The notes beneath the pieces were generated by a model, which worked only from the letters and a program-made list of their open reading frames with translations, was not told where the DNA came from and made no database searches. Positions 1 to 13,763 of a stretch of DNA of 64,000 nt are shown here, one piece after another. Source of the DNA: Ichthyophonus hoferi (lineage: Eukaryota; Opisthokonta; Ichthyosporea; Ichthyophonida; Ichthyophonidae); the NCBI GenBank assembly GCA_002751075.1, contig NAOQ01000118.1, positions 26,418-90,417 of the forward strand, given 5' to 3'. The position numbers and the translations under genes are program-made. Position 1 is the first letter of the stretch, and every line of letters starts with the position of its first letter.

Positions 1-476
1 TATATATATATGTATATGTATGTATATATATATATATATATACAAGTACAGGTATAGGTATATGTATATGTATGTGTATATGTATATGCCTATAAATATA
101 TGTATAGGTAATTTATCTGTATAGGTATAGGCAAACGTATATGAATAGGTCTAGCTATATGTATAAGAACAGGTATATGTTAGTGTATTAGAATGCGAAT
201 TAATGTGTGTATGTAATGATATCTTGTTGTTTATCGAGTATAAAAGGTTTTATTTAGGCATATATGTATGCATTCCTGTATGAATGGATGTATTTATGAT
301 AGTATTATAGCATAACAATAAAATGGTTTAATAGTATGTGCAATAATATAATAGTATATACAACAGTATAATAAAATATTAGTATAATAAGATAGCATAA
401 TAGTATAATGGTATAATAATATAACAGGATAATAGCATAAAAACCTAACAATAGGTATAAACCAACATAATCTTAC
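1..476. repeat. TA-rich low-complexity sequence, no exon recognised
   Basis: The first 180 bases are degenerate TATATG/TATAGG steps. Positions 290-460 are a quasi-repeat of TAGTATAATA-type units. Further exons of the ankyrin gene that starts at 2083 on the minus strand should lie here or beyond the window edge, but I cannot recognise one. Confidence 0.6.
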
Positions 477-2083
477 CCTGCATACTCGCACATTCTATCT
501 CCTATCTCATGTTTTGCCGTTCCTCCATTATCTAAAATTACTTGGGCTGTCTCCTGTTACCATCCATTATATCATTGGTTAAACCTACATTAATCTTATA
601 AATCATGATATTATTGGTAGATCATACAATAGCAAAGATCACAAACAAAAGAGATAGTGATTGGCTTAGAAACTGTACTTACGTAATGGCCGTTATTAAT
701 AGCCTCCTCCAATGGGGTATTACCCCATCTATCTACTGCATTGACATCTACCCTCTGATCTACTAAGAACTCTACTGCTCCTAGTCGACCTTCGGCTGCT
801 GCTATATGCAATCTGGATAGGGGGTAAGGAAGGAAGAGATGATGAATAGGAAAGAGATAGAGGTGTAGGGGGGTGAAATTGTTAGAAGTAGATAGTGGGA
901 TAATGTATAGATAGATTGGAATAGAAGAATACAAGATAAATTGAGTTAGGTGGGCAATGAGACGAGAAAGAAATAGAAAGGCAAAGCAGAAGAGAATGTG
1001 GTGTAAGTAGAGTGGGATAGTATATAAGTTGATGTATATTAACGTGTATATAGGGGAGTTGGTGCATATTATCCAAGGAGATATAATGTATAGATAGATA
1101 ATATACATTCAAATAAAAGAATAAGGAAGAGAATATTAATTGAAGAGCAATTAGGCTGAAGGGGATAGAAAAAAGATGCTAATAGGACAACAAGGAGATA
1201 CAGAGGGCTAATAGAGATAGGATAATAAAAAGGTGGGCTTTAATTGGCTAGGAATAAGGATAGCTTTGATTAGGTATGATGATAAGTATCCAATAAAACC
1301 CCTCCATTGCCTAAATTATTAATGTTTGATTGGACAGTAATGTATGTAGGTATTATATATAGTAGTTCATTCTGATATATTAGTAACATTTAACGTGTTA
1401 ATAAAAATGATTAAAGTCCTTTAAATGAAGCTTATTTTGTGTACCAATATTTTTTAAGAGTATGTTTTAATCCTGTTTATGTGTTTTTTTGCTTACATAA
1501 ATACCTCTACAGACTGTTTTGAGAAATATATATATAAGAAAGTCGAGCTAAAAAATATTAAACCTGACAAGGGTTGGCATATGTATGGTGAAGATGTTAA
1601 AGTGTTTGGATAGGGGGTGGGAGGGGGTGCAATGGATAATTATATATAAAAAACCGAGAGAAGAATAATGCAACTGACACAAACCTTTCACAATAGCACC
1701 AGTATATATAAGCATAATACAATAAGATAAAGCCAACCCCTCCTTCCATCTAATACTTACGGTGTTCGCTTATCTAAATCTGCCTTAGATAAGTCAGCTC
1801 CTCGCAATACAAACCACTTTAGCTGTTCAACATCGCCAAACCTAGCAGCATACAGCATATCGTCAAGATCATCCTGAGGCTTGATATGTAACTCCACTGA
1901 TCGTGTTTCTAACGAACTAAGTTCTTCAGGTATCATGTCATGATCAAGATTCATGTTACTGTCTTCAAATTGGAACTGGATGCCACCTGTAGCAGCACTC
2001 ACATCATCCATAGAAATAATTGGACCTCTCAAGTGCTCTTTTGGTGGCTCTGCTATTTTATTCGGTGAGTTGGTGGAAGTCAT
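477..2083 (-). CDS. Ankyrin-repeat protein, 5' part (gene continues off the left edge)
   Basis: Three minus-strand exons join in phase: 2083-1761, 812-683 and 553-477, all with good GTAAG-type donors. The first exon starts with ATG (MTSTNSPNK) and encodes an acidic leader and then a first ankyrin repeat around residues 77-108 (DDMLYAARFGDVEQLKWFV). Exon 2 completes a second repeat (LHIAAAEGRLGAVEFLVDQ) and begins a third (DRWGNTPLEEAI). Exon 3 continues into ETAQVILDNGG and a new repeat start (GDRMCEYAG), ending in phase 2. The DRWGNTPL form of the repeat is common in ankyrin domains of glutaminases, plant-type ankyrin kinases and potassium channels. The visible part therefore does not show what the C-terminal domain is, and the family is unassigned. 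The start codon lies 833 bp from the divergent EMC8/9 start. Confidence 0.82.
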
Positions 2084-2916
2084 GGCTGTATTGCTGTCAG
2101 GCTCTGTCTATAGTTAAAAATTGTGTATTTTTTTGTATGCTGTGAGAAGTTATAAGACTTAAACGTTAAGATAATTAATAATAACAAACAATAAAAATAT
2201 ACTTAGATAAAAGTAAGTATAAATTATATTATAAATTATATTACTGATATGCTACTTTTTGACTAGTAAAGTTGACTTTATCCGGTTTTAAAACTCCCTC
2301 AGCCACTCTGTAAGTATTACGAATGGGTATATTAACCTCAAAGAACATGACCAAATATACAATACTTCTATCATCAACTATATAAAAATATAACTATATT
2401 ATGTACATATATAGAAAAATGTAGTTTACTTTTAAATTAATGGAAACTGGTTCCACAATTTCAAAGTGGCTCATCAATTCTTGATCGTGAACTGAATCTG
2501 TGATTAATATTAACAATAGCGAATAGAAAGACATATTAGCAATTAAAGTATGATTAATGACGTTAAATCACGGATATTTTGGTCATGGCTTTGATAGGCT
2601 ATAATAAATTTTTACAATAACCTTACCACTGGATTATAATTAACTGCAATGATTTATTTGGTCATATAAAAATACTTGACGCATAAAAAAAATGAAATTT
2701 AATTTTACCCATAAAGGAACTTAAATCATTCTCTGAGTCTTTTGCTATTTCGAGTCAAAGTTGACCCGAATCGGTAATAACGTTATTCGATATTGTGTAT
2801 AATTGACTTAACCAACTATATATTTATGTACCATCTATTATTATTATATCTATAATCAACATACTCGAGTATAATAATATTTTGTTATAGGTTATTGACA
2901 TAATTATTTATAGAAA
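2084..2916. promoter_or_regulatory. Shared intergenic region between divergent ankyrin gene and EMC8/9
   Basis: The 833 bp between the two divergent start codons must hold the promoters of both genes. It is AT-rich. I see no convincing TATA box at a fixed distance and no additional reading frame. Confidence 0.45.
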
Positions 2917-5526
2917 ATGAAGTATGTTTTGGAAGAAAAGGCGTGCAACAAAATGCTGCTTCATGCTGCAAAATTCCCCTCTCAAAGTGTAAACGGTGTA
3001 TTTTTGGGTACAGTTGCACTCAAAGAAATAGTGGTATGTATGAAGTGTTGTAACAAAACGTTACTATAGATGCTTTGACATGTTCCTTATTAGATCATAT
3101 ATGCGTATGATTGAAGAGGTTAGGAGAATGTATATGCTAGGATATTGTTCTGTGAAACGTTGTATTTGGAAAGTAACACAAGCCAGTTATATTATATTAT
3201 AAATTACTGTTTATATCTTTCCCATTTGTTTCCACACAGGTTAAGTTGATCTCGTTCTTACTCTTGCTTTCTTTTTGTTTTAATATCTTTTTGTGGTTTT
3301 ATTTTTCTTTATCTGTTTCCACTCTCCTGTTTCTCTTTCTTTCTTTGTGCCGGTAACTTGCATTCAAAAATTCAATTTGATAAAACTGCTTCACCTATAT
3401 TTTCTCTTGCTTTTAACCTATCAATATAAAAGGGACTTGTGTTGCTTAAAGGCTTTTTTATACTATCATGCAAACCTTCCTTCTTTACTACTATTTATTT
3501 ATGAGGCCACTAACATTTCTGATGTTTTTTATAAATATATTATCGATACAAAAGTTATTTTTAATTATTTAAACTTATTTATAATTTAACGTAATAATTG
3601 GCATAATTGATTAATTTTCGCCTTATATAAATATACTCCATTCCCCAGGCCACAGACGCTTTCCCTCTCTTCCACAATGCCCTTTCCCTTCCTGCTATGA
3701 CTGAGGTTGGTCTGGCCATGGCAACTACCTATGGCCAGACCAATGGCCTACAGATAGTGGGTTACTACGAAGCACCTGATGACATGAGAACTGACCTTAC
3801 TACGACTATGACGGTGATAGGAGATAAGTTGGTTGGGGAGGTGAAGGAGGCCTTTGTAGTTAATGTGAGTATTGATTATTGGTAGGAAGGGTTGTATTGT
3901 GGACTGTTACTATGGTATTGGCACTGCTTTTTAATTGACTTTGTTTTTATTCTTTCTATGGGTATAGATGAATTGTTATCTATCCACCTTAATATATATT
4001 ATAGTTATCAAAATCGAAATATAATATTTAAGGTAGTATGTTTCATCAACTTTTATTGGTTGACCTGGCTATTTTGTTTATTTTAATTATCAGATTTATC
4101 TTAATTATCTTAATTGTTATCATATTTATATATATAGCTCTATTTATTGGTCATTTCTCGTTTAGTTTTAGTTGTTTTATTTATCTACTTCTACTTTTAT
4201 CGCTATTAGTTGAGCCGCAAAGGTGTTACTCTAAAATTTAGTTGTATTTCTCCAATACTTCCTATATACTATATATACCCATACATCCCTATACTGCATA
4301 TCCAGACATACTAGAATACATTTTCCAACACATTAATATTATCTATTGATGTGTCCATTTCTATGACATGATTTTGCCAACTTCCTTGACTCCCCAATTA
4401 CCTAATCAAATACCTACTATCGTATATTAATTTTATATTATTCCTTATATCATATTTTCTTTCTCCTCTTTCCTTTTATTTTCAACTGCACAGTACACTG
4501 TGTTTACATCCTTACTTGAATAAGATGTAATCTAATTGATATTAATTAACAACATTGATTGATTGGTTGTTACCTATAGTCCTTGTATTATCAATGCATG
4601 ATAAATTAGCATAGTGATAATATATAGATAAACCATATATATTTATAACAATAAATACTAAGTCATTCATTGGGTCTCTATCAGGTGGATGGTGCTAACT
4701 TCCGACCCCCCTTTGAGGATGCCATTAAGGTGAGTCACCTCAATCCCCCATATATACATGTAGTTATATATTCGTTCTTTCTATAGTACCATTGCGTCTT
4801 TCTCTTTTTTACTATGTTAGCTATTCGCTGCTCCTCCTTGCTCTATATGTAGTGATTACTTACCATGTATACTAACCAACATCTTATTATTGTTATTATT
4901 CCCAGGTGCATAGCAAGACATCCAATGGTTGGACTCTACAGTAAGTTGCCTTTTCCCCTTGTGTGCATTGCTTCTTTTAGACTCTTTTCTTTTCTAATAT
5001 ATTTCACATGATATGCATTACGGTAATAACTTCCTGTAGCCATGGGTTGATGTATGTTAGACTGTATGCATATCTGCATTTCTACTATTGAAGTCTTTTT
5101 TCAGAATAATTATTGGATTATCCTGTTTTGCTCTCTAACTAGTTTCATCTCTGGGTGTTAACTCTCTTACCTACCATCAGATATATATTGGTATACGTAT
5201 ATGTAGATATAAATGGATAGGTATATATTATGTGTATATATCTACATCTGTATCTGTAGTACACATGTGATTTGCACGTCTTAATAAAAAGGCAAACCAT
5301 TAACTTATCGACATTATATTTTCCTTTCAAATGAACAATAGGAGTCTTCCCTTCTCCTGTATTATACTCACCCATCTTTTCTTTTTGACTCACTAGAACA
5401 CAGGTGGATGTGAATACCAATGGAATGCCAAAGCTGTTAGTGTCGAAATCTCAAAGACAATTGGTGGACTTTGAAATGCATCTAGATGATAGCACTCTTG
5501 ATTGGATGAACCCAATTCTTGATTAA
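2917..5526 (+). CDS. EMC8: ER membrane protein complex subunit 8/9 (UPF0172/MPN-like)
   Basis: Five exons give a 180-residue protein: 2917-3033, 3649-3864, 4685-4729, 4906-4940 and 5397-5526, with phases 0, 0, 0 and 2 at the junctions. The product matches the EMC8/EMC9 family throughout: an N-terminal strand with KMLLHAAKFPSQSVNGVFLG, then FPLFHNALSLPAM, then LQIVGYYEAPDD, and finally LVDFEMHLDD followed by LDWMNP. The family is an inactive MPN-type fold that sits on the cytosolic side of the ER membrane complex, which inserts tail-anchored and multipass membrane proteins. The protein is slightly shorter than the roughly 205-210 residues usual in vertebrates, mainly through a shorter loop after the first strand. 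The 35-nt exon 4 is confirmed only by phase. One ancestral EMC8/9 gene cannot be told apart here as EMC8 or EMC9. Confidence 0.9.
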
Positions 5527-5793
5527 TTAGCAGACTGTATATTAATTGATCTATGGTCTATATAAATATTTTAAAAAAGTTGAAGTTTTGTAGTTACCCA
5601 TTAGCAGATCAACTGTACTCTTGTTTATTAGTGAATGAACCTGTTTTACTACCATTGTAGTATACTATAATGCCGTGATATCTCCGATATAACCTGATTT
5701 ATTTTATTTGTGCTGCATTTTTTGCGGTTTATTTTGAGATTTTACTGGTCAATTCTTTGTATATAGGTTTCTTTTTACTCCTGTATCATAAGT

Positions 5794-7188
5794 GTCCATT
5801 TCAGCCTGTATAGTAATTATCACGCCTATGTTCAGAGTGACAGCCGACTATTGCAAGCGGAGAATTTAGGATACAAACTGTATAGACCGTATTCTGTACC
5901 ATTACAAAATCAAGAGTCCCTAATCTGTCTTATATAGAATTTTTTTATGCTTTCTAAATACAGCATTTTATATATAGAATACTTTGGAATCTACCATTAA
6001 TTAGTTATAAAAAATCACTATAGCTACTTTGCCTACGTTATATATATATATAGCTATATTAGATATGGTTTTCCTTTTATTTATCCCCAATCTAATTTAC
6101 ATTTTGAGGAATAATATTTTGGGAAAATCTCTTTAAATGTATCGCTTTATAAAAATGCTAATGAAGTATAAACGACTTTCATTTTTAATTTAAATACTAT
6201 CACAATCTGGCAAGTATTCGCTTCATAATGTCTACTCAGATGAGGATGAAGCATATATTATAGATAAATTCATCGACATACCAGCCCTGCAAAAGTATAC
6301 TACTTAGGTGGTAATGATTAGTGATGGACATATTGTAGTATTAGATATATTATTAACATTCAGTTATTACTACATAGAGAGAAATATCTGCCTTAAGCAT
6401 ATTTACTTAGCATATGCTTTGATATTGACTAGTGACTTAGCGCTGGATCAGAGGATAAATCCCAATTAGAAAATTGGTGTTTTTAATATTTGAAACACGA
6501 GAACCAATTAGATGTTATACAAATGAAAATGACTGTGTGATTGGTCAATTCGGATTCATTGAAACGAAGTGGGCCCAATGAAGGTTTTGTTTAGAAAATG
6601 CGTAAATAAAATAGGATAACTGATAATAGTGGTTAGGTCAGTCAGAATACACATTTTTTGCATTGCATATTTTATATGTAATTATATTTCCAGGAACTCT
6701 ATAATTATAATGTCTTTATTTAATCTTACGCATAGTGATCAAAACACTGGTACAAATATCAAAATTCACCAGAAGGCCAACTAGTTAAATGACACATTAC
6801 CTCACAGACTCGAGATATCTCAATCATCCAAGTTCATAATTCTATTGAATTTGAACGTAGTTATGATATTTTATTAATCGCTCAAGGCAAGAAATTGAAA
6901 AGATCTTTATCAAATATAACTACATAAGAAACAGGCGAAGTAACTATAGCTATATGGCTAGAATTATTCAATTAATGAATACAGGGTTCTAAATATTATA
7001 TATATATATATATATATGCTATATTTGTTAAGTACAAAAAGGTTCCGTATGAGAGAGATTGTGGGACCTTGATTTGATAGTGCTACTGAATAATGGCTAT
7101 ACAATTTTTATCCTGAAATCACTCCTTGTAATAGTCAGTTACCACCCTGAACATGGGTGAGATAATTACTATACAGGCTCAAATCGAC
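5794..7188. mobile_element. Candidate 1.4-kb element bounded by inverted terminal repeats
   Basis: The sequence beginning GTCCATTTCAGCCTGTATAG at 5794 and running to about 6009 recurs in inverted orientation at 7188-7012, where the complementary strand reads GTCGATTTGAGCCTGTATAG. Similarity continues inward through TCACCCATGTTCAGGGTGG-type sequence and a later AAATCAAG block. Two inverted copies 1.4 kb apart look like the ends of a non-autonomous DNA transposon. The interior has no transposase frame. No clear target-site duplication is visible, so superfamily is not assigned. Confidence 0.5.
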
Positions 7189-8284
7189 GGTTATTATATT
7201 ATTATCATATAATAAATATTTACTGAATATTATAATATCGATTGTGGGTATGTTTATTTCTTTCTACTCGCATATTTTACGCACATAAATTATTTATAGG
7301 TCCCTGATTATCCCATAAAGATCTGCTCTGCAGTAAATTGGTAAGAAATGTTCAATGTTTACGCAGCCAATCAATGAATTTCCTCCTATTTTACATTTGT
7401 ATAATATTATGATATATTACAATCTTTCAGCCCTTATTTGTTTCCTGTAAGATTATTACAACCGTATTTTAATTTGACCTTGAAAGTTGGTTCAACTTAT
7501 TTTGTTAAATAATTTAAAAACCAAATGTGAAAAATAAGTTTATATGAAGTATGTGTTAACATAAAAATTACTAGATATTTTATAATTATTAATACATATA
7601 AGGACTAGTTATATTTAAAAAGAAATATTTAAAAATTTATTGAAGCAAATACTGATGTGTTCAATTTGAAATAAAAATAAATACTTATATGATTAATGGC
7701 AAACAATAATGTATTGATATTAAGTACATTTTTGTCCTCCTAGAATACTATCGTTTATACAGTTACTACGTATTTAAACATATCACAATTATAAAATCTA
7801 CGTTGACGTTTCTATCCTGGGAACATCATAATCTGACGCATTAACCTGTACAGATTTTATTTTCCATTATAGTGACTCCACCTTCGGTTGCATATGTTGC
7901 CATTCAGGTTTTCTTCCCTGGCTCCGTTCAGAATAATATTTTTACAGATTACTGCCAGCTGGAACTATTTCCAGTATAGTCAATGCTAAGATATATTTAT
8001 GATCACATGATTAACTCAGAAAGCAATACAGAGCTAATACGTTTTTGGTACTAAATGATGTCGAATGTGCGTACAGCATGGGTTACAAACAGGAATAATA
8101 TAAAGTAATTCCATATTTAAGTATAAACTAGTAATAATCTTTGTTTAATTAAATAATTGATAATCCGAATATCAAGTAATCTATATCTAGTATGCATTCA
8201 AAAACCAAAAACATGGTCGGTCTGTGACAGGTTCTTCCTCTTGCTTTCTAAAATATAATAAATAAAGTTCTTTTACTGCTAGTT

Positions 8285-8357
8285 AATTGTTTACTTACAA
8301 CTGCGGTTGTCATGCCAACATAGGAGAGATAATAACGGCACACGTTGAAATCGACAC
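8285..8357 (-). repeat. Solo end of the terminal-repeat family, reverse orientation
   Basis: The complement of this stretch reads GTGTCGATTTCAACG, then GTTATTATCTCTCCTATGTT, aligning with the outer ends at 10408 and 5794. Further inward it shares CCTGTCACAGAC with the copy at 10408. No partner end was found nearby. Confidence 0.45.
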
Positions 8358-10954
8358 ACTGATATCGTATTAGATTATTAATTATTATCCGACAAGAAGA
8401 CAGATTTAAGGTGATAACGGAATTGTAGTTATGAGTACCTCCTTATCATCACCCAAAAACCAAGAGGGGCAACAAGGTGGCAATATAGCAGTAATGAAAT
8501 CTGCCAACTTGTTGAACAATGAAGGACGAGGTTCGTTCTCTACCGGTGTAAACGTTGGCTCAGCAAGAGAAAGGTTGTCTGTGCTTTCCTGTAGAAGTAT
8601 AGTTCCTAATAAGCACAAAATAAAATACTTGTGGGAACGTAACAAAAATACTGATTTCTATACAATATAATTACACAACACGTGTATGTATGAAAAATGA
8701 TGGTGATAGTGCAGCCTTTTTCTCATTGGAAGTGATAAAGTACAAGGCCGTAATATACTACTATATGCAAATTGTTTTATTTTAAACATTAGGCTATGCT
8801 CTTGAGGTCGTTCTTAAAAATGAAAAACAAACTCAGCACTCTGTTGACTAAGATTAGTCAATATTAAGATAAGATGCAAAGCATATATTGATAGTTTTAT
8901 CATATATAAAAAACTTTTGCAATTATAATTCATATTAGTCTATATTTACTGGTACGATAATTTGGAGAATATGATGCTGCCAAACTAGAATATTTTTATA
9001 TATTTATTGTGTAGTGAGTGAATCAAGCATGTCTACCCAACTAGTATAAATCTTCATTTACTCGGCGTTTATTCTTACTTGTGAAAACACACAGTGTCAC
9101 CAATGTGTTCTAATATCATTATCTTTCTATCTGTTCCATATAACCTTTTGTGTACTCTAGCCCATAAACGCAATCTACGCCAAAACTACTTAAAAAAAAT
9201 TTAAAATCAATATACATGCATGTACATATAAAAACTTAATTGGAGTATAACTTTTTACTACAAAAATTGTTTCTAGTAAAATATTAAAATATTGAATTAA
9301 GTTGGAGAGAATTTTTTTTTTATTAAAATATTTTATTGAATAATGAATATAACGCCACTGAGGCAAATAAAGACTTCATTACATAGACCTATGGAGTGTG
9401 TCTTAAACACTAAATAAATATATACGAAATAAGAGTTAACAATAAAATCTCATAATTATAAAGCTTGTAAGTATAACATATTATGCAAAACCTGTCGAAT
9501 TATTCGAATATACAAAATAATTATAATTCAATGTTATTCCAACATACGTCTTTAATCATATAGTACTCAAAGCCATTATTATCTCTTACCTTATACATGT
9601 TGGTTGCACCAGATAGAGAGTGTGCTGACATATGTACTTCCATGCTTATTTTATTAATGTATATATGTTTCTTGTTCTTTTTTAAATTAACTGATTTTTA
9701 TCGATGATTTGATTTAGTATAGATTGCTTTTCCTGAGATGATAACTCTATTATCACTATTGAAATGCGTTGGAACAGTTTTATTGTTCCGTTTTGGAAGG
9801 TGTTTACTACTAAACACTCTTTTTAGTGTATAAAGAAACAACTTGAATGTTCTGGACAGAATTAATATATTGTTTGTTGTATTGTTTATGTCAAAAATTA
9901 TATTAACTTACATACATCAATAACATTTTATTAAATAAATCAACGACAATGGAGACAAACAAACAATTAAATTTGCTCTATCAATACTTTTAATGGTACA
10001 TGGCCTATTTGCAATGTACTTTATTCTATACTTATTACTCCACCCTTTGCAAATTAGAATGGTCTTGAACTTATATAGGAGATAAGCATGTGTACATAAT
10101 TTTGCACAAATATATGATAATATGAGAAAGCCTTACTTAGTATTAGCAACTAAGAGGCGCAAGCTAAGGTGAGATCTGCATTGTTTTAAACTTTAATCGA
10201 CTGGCAATAAAAAGGCGCAAAAGGATTGGTTGATGGGCCAAACGAGATATTTCGTTTCTTGCAAGTATTAACCATATTAGTATGATAGATTAATGGCCTG
10301 AGGGCCCAACGTCATCAATACCTAAAAGAAGATAATCTTGAAAACATCAATAAGCCTTATACGGATGAATTTTATTATTATTAGTAGTAGTGGGGTAGTG
10401 TTAAAATGTCAATTTCAGCCGGCGTAGTTATTATCTCACCCGTTATGGATGGTAGGTGCAATTACGACCACATCATTAAATAAAGGTAAAAGAGCTTTGC
10501 TCGTTAGAATTGCAGACAAAAATGAGACAGATCCTGTCACAGACAGCCATTCTATACTTTCCAAATTGTAGCCGATTATATACACCTTATTTGAAAATCT
10601 GACTATTGATCAAATAAATAAATAAAGGTTTTTAATAATCTAGTATTAAGTTATTAATTAATTTTGATTATAGCCACTGTTCCACCCATGTTATGTGTTA
10701 TGTACGCATCTCTACTGACAAAACTAATCAAAACCCACCCAGGATTATACTATGCTATATCATTTTAATTATATAATATAAGGCACATAGCCAAGTCAAT
10801 CCCTATATCGTAACTTGATATCCTTACCTATTATCCTCATACCACACCAATAATATAATTTGTCACTTACAAATAAACTATTTATCTCTTGGCTTTATTG
10901 TTTCCTAAGCGATTTTCATTGTATTATCATAAACTTCATAATGTTAGTTATTTT

Positions 10955-11165
10955 TGTCGACTTCAACTAATATGGTAATTATTAAATCCATATTCAGGGT
11001 GGCAGCTAACCATTGCAAGCAAAATTTAATTTTAAAACTGTATTGCCTTTATTTAGTATCAGTACAGAATCAAGAGTCTTGGATCTGTCTCAGACTCGAC
11101 CTTTTTATAGTTTCTAAATATAGCATGCTTTGTATAAAATTCTTCAGAACTCAACATTAATTAGT
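10955..11165 (+). repeat. Second forward copy of the 5794-6009 terminal repeat
   Basis: Blocks ATTCAGGGTGGCAGCTAACC, ACAGAATCAAGAGTC, GATCTGTCTCA and TTTCTAAATATAGCAT line up in order with the copy at 5794-6009, and both finish in an ATTAATTAGTT motif. This copy is nested inside the 10408-12680 candidate element. Confidence 0.55.
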
Positions 11166-11816
11166 TGATAATTATAACGATATTATAACGATATTTACTT
11201 TGTTTATATTGTATATGGGGCTATGTATTAATGATTTAGGTATTAATTATAACTTGTTTGCGGACTCACTAATTTATTTAAGGCCATATGCAATAGTATC
11301 CATTTGACTTTGGACTAATTCCGTTTTCAATATGGTTTTAGCTAAGATGGAACTTCATGTAATTGAATAATTCCTATATTAAAGCATTAATATCACCTTA
11401 ATTAAATTATGCAAACTAAAAACTGAAATTGATGATAAACGGGGTATTAGCTGAAATGTATTTCGGAAAGCAATTCAGAGTTTTTTTGATTTCATGAGTA
11501 ATAATCGAATTATATTAGACATAATTGTAATTGTCTCTTAATTTATGGAATTTAAAGTCGCGTAGTGGTTAGACTCTTCATTTTACTAAGAACACTAGTA
11601 ATTTATTGGTTAGCAATTACATCCGATAGGTGTTGCAATGCGCAATCGATAGTTTTAATTTTGGTTATTGTCTAAGTTGGAATATTATTAGGTATTGCCC
11701 AACATAATATTTCCATGTGTAAAATTAAGAGGCAACATTATAAGCTGATGACTGCAGTTTATACACATGTCGAATATAGTTACATACACGGTATGAGTGA
11801 AAAAAAAAAAAAACTC

Positions 11817-11960
11817 AATTAATTAAATAATTAATAATATTTAGTTAATGGCCTTTGTTTAATTAAGCAATTAATAAAATGCAGTTAATGACCTTTGCTT
11901 AATTAAGTAATTCATAAGGTGCCGTTAATGATCTTTGTTTAATTAATTCATTATTAATCA
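11817..11960 (+). repeat. Tandem array of a 40-bp unit, about 3.5 copies
   Basis: Starts at 11841, 11881 and 11921 each carry GTTAATG, then CTTTG, then TTTAATTAA at identical spacing of exactly 40 bases. A half unit precedes them from 11817. Units differ by several substitutions. Confidence 0.75.
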
Positions 11961-13763
11961 GATAATTGAGTAGTCTATTTAGACTGCAAGATTTAGAAAG
12001 TAAGCAAGGGTTCTATTTTTTACAGAATCCTTCGATTGTATAGAAATCTATGGTAGTTCTAGCGAATTGCTCACAGTTCTTCGGGATCTCCTATTGGTTT
12101 TTGTGAACAATCATTGATTTCTCTGCATTATTACTATACATTTCTCTGACTTTTGAACGAGCGAGAAATCTTAACAGTAATTATCGTATGCGACTGCTAA
12201 CAATGGACTAGACATTAAAATAACGATGTGATTGTCATATATATTGTGCAAAGACTTTGTGTATGTTACGAGTACTCGGTATTTTTGCCAATGGCTGTAC
12301 ATGTGTGAACGGTGGAGGCCTTTATTAGTTATTTTGCTTTACATTTACATTTGTCTCATCTTATTATGATAATCCAATACTAATATATCTTTACTAGAAT
12401 AGTTCTTTAGCTAACTACCTCATTGGTATAATTGTTCACATACTATGTATTTACAAATCAATTTACCAGGTTGAAAAGTATTATGTAATTGAAAACATGC
12501 GATTAACTAATCTGGAGCCGATCATTTGTCAAACCTACTTATTCATTTGCAGCTAATGATCTTATAACAGATTGCTTTCTGAAATTATACTGAATAAAAC
12601 CTTTTTAGCTTTATTTAACTCTCTGCCGGCAATTGCGACTGGTTATCCACAATAGGTAAGATAGTAGCCCCAACAACCATGCAGTAACATAATAATTATA
12701 ATAACTAATATTGACAACATAGATTACAATCAAAATATTCCGTCAGTAAGACGTTGTTTATACTCATTGTATTATAGAAGCAATTACTAAACACTTACAG
12801 AGCTAAGACTAAGGCTACGTATCTGTCCAATTCCAGACCAATCTATTTATAAACAATACTATATATACAACATTTAGATTCATAGCTATTTAATATACCG
12901 TTCAGTTTTGTCTAGAGCCTGGTGGTGTACGGTTGGTTACCTACGCAGCTATCCACATTTAACAGGCTATCATATAACTAATTTCGTCATTTATTATTAT
13001 TAAGTTAATAACAATAATTTAAAACTATATGGTAACAGTTGAATTAAATATTGCTATATGCAGAAAAGGCCATTTTCTTTAATATTTTTATGATCAATAT
13101 AAACTGCATTATCGTTACTAAACGCATTAAAATACTGCCACCACAAAAGCAATTTGCAATAGTCCATATATATATCGACAATTGTACGGTACTTAAGGCC
13201 ATATCAAGACTAAAACATACATTATCTGACACAAAGAATGTAAATTGCATACAAGCATTATAAATATAATAATACTCTACCTATCTTATCACATAACATC
13301 TTAACATCTCAAACTGGAGCTAGGCACTTTGCCTTAAAAAAAATACTAATTTACATTCATACATACATACGTCATTTTGGTCGTCAAGAAGTTATATTTC
13401 AAGAGAGTAGATCAAATAATTTAAACATGCCTATAATAGCGTTCTATTAAATACACTAAACAGGTTTAACCAACATAACTCGTGATTATAATACATACAA
13501 TAATTCTGCCCTACAGTCAGATCAACAGGGCAATGGATGCATTTGTGTGCATTGTATAGTATTATATTGTACTGAATTGTATTGTATTGCATTGTATTGA
13601 ATTGAATTAAATTTTATTATATTGTATATATCATTGGAAAGGTGAGACCGACTATTATTACATACACCTGAGATTTATTGAGTGGTATATAGGTATAAAA
13701 TAAATAAAACTCATTTGATCACAACTGTGCAAAGAGAGAGGAATAACATCTTCAACACTATCT

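Larger units (their letters stand above)
10408..12680. mobile_element. Candidate 2.3-kb element of the same terminal-repeat family
   Basis: The left end GTCAATTTCAGCCGGCGTAG at 10408 has a diverged inverted partner near 12680-12590. The shared inner blocks are TTATCTCACC/TATCTTACC, GCAATTACGACC/GCAATTGCCGG and a TTAAATAAAGGTAAAA-like stretch. A further forward copy of the 5794-type end sits inside it at 10955. The ends are old and imperfect, and no transposase frame is visible, so this is a tentative pairing. Confidence 0.38.

Noticed and set aside
611-1108. 165-codon minus-strand frame
   Set aside because: Only 683-812 within it is real (ankyrin exon 2). The rest is intron read-through of simple sequence.
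5145-5420. 91-codon minus-strand frame inside EMC8/9
   Set aside because: Antisense to intron 4 and exon 5 of a well-supported gene, with simple Tyr/Thr/Ile composition.
8406-8645. Minus-strand frame resembling a small secreted protein (hydrophobic N-terminus, 79 codons)
   Set aside because: The frame starts at TTG, not ATG, a stop lies just upstream, an antisense 79-codon frame overlaps it fully, and there is no family resemblance.
11560-11650. tRNA-like A-box (CGTAGTGGTTAGAC), possible tRNA gene or SINE head
   Set aside because: No acceptor-stem pairing and no proper B box at the right distance. Too weak to call.
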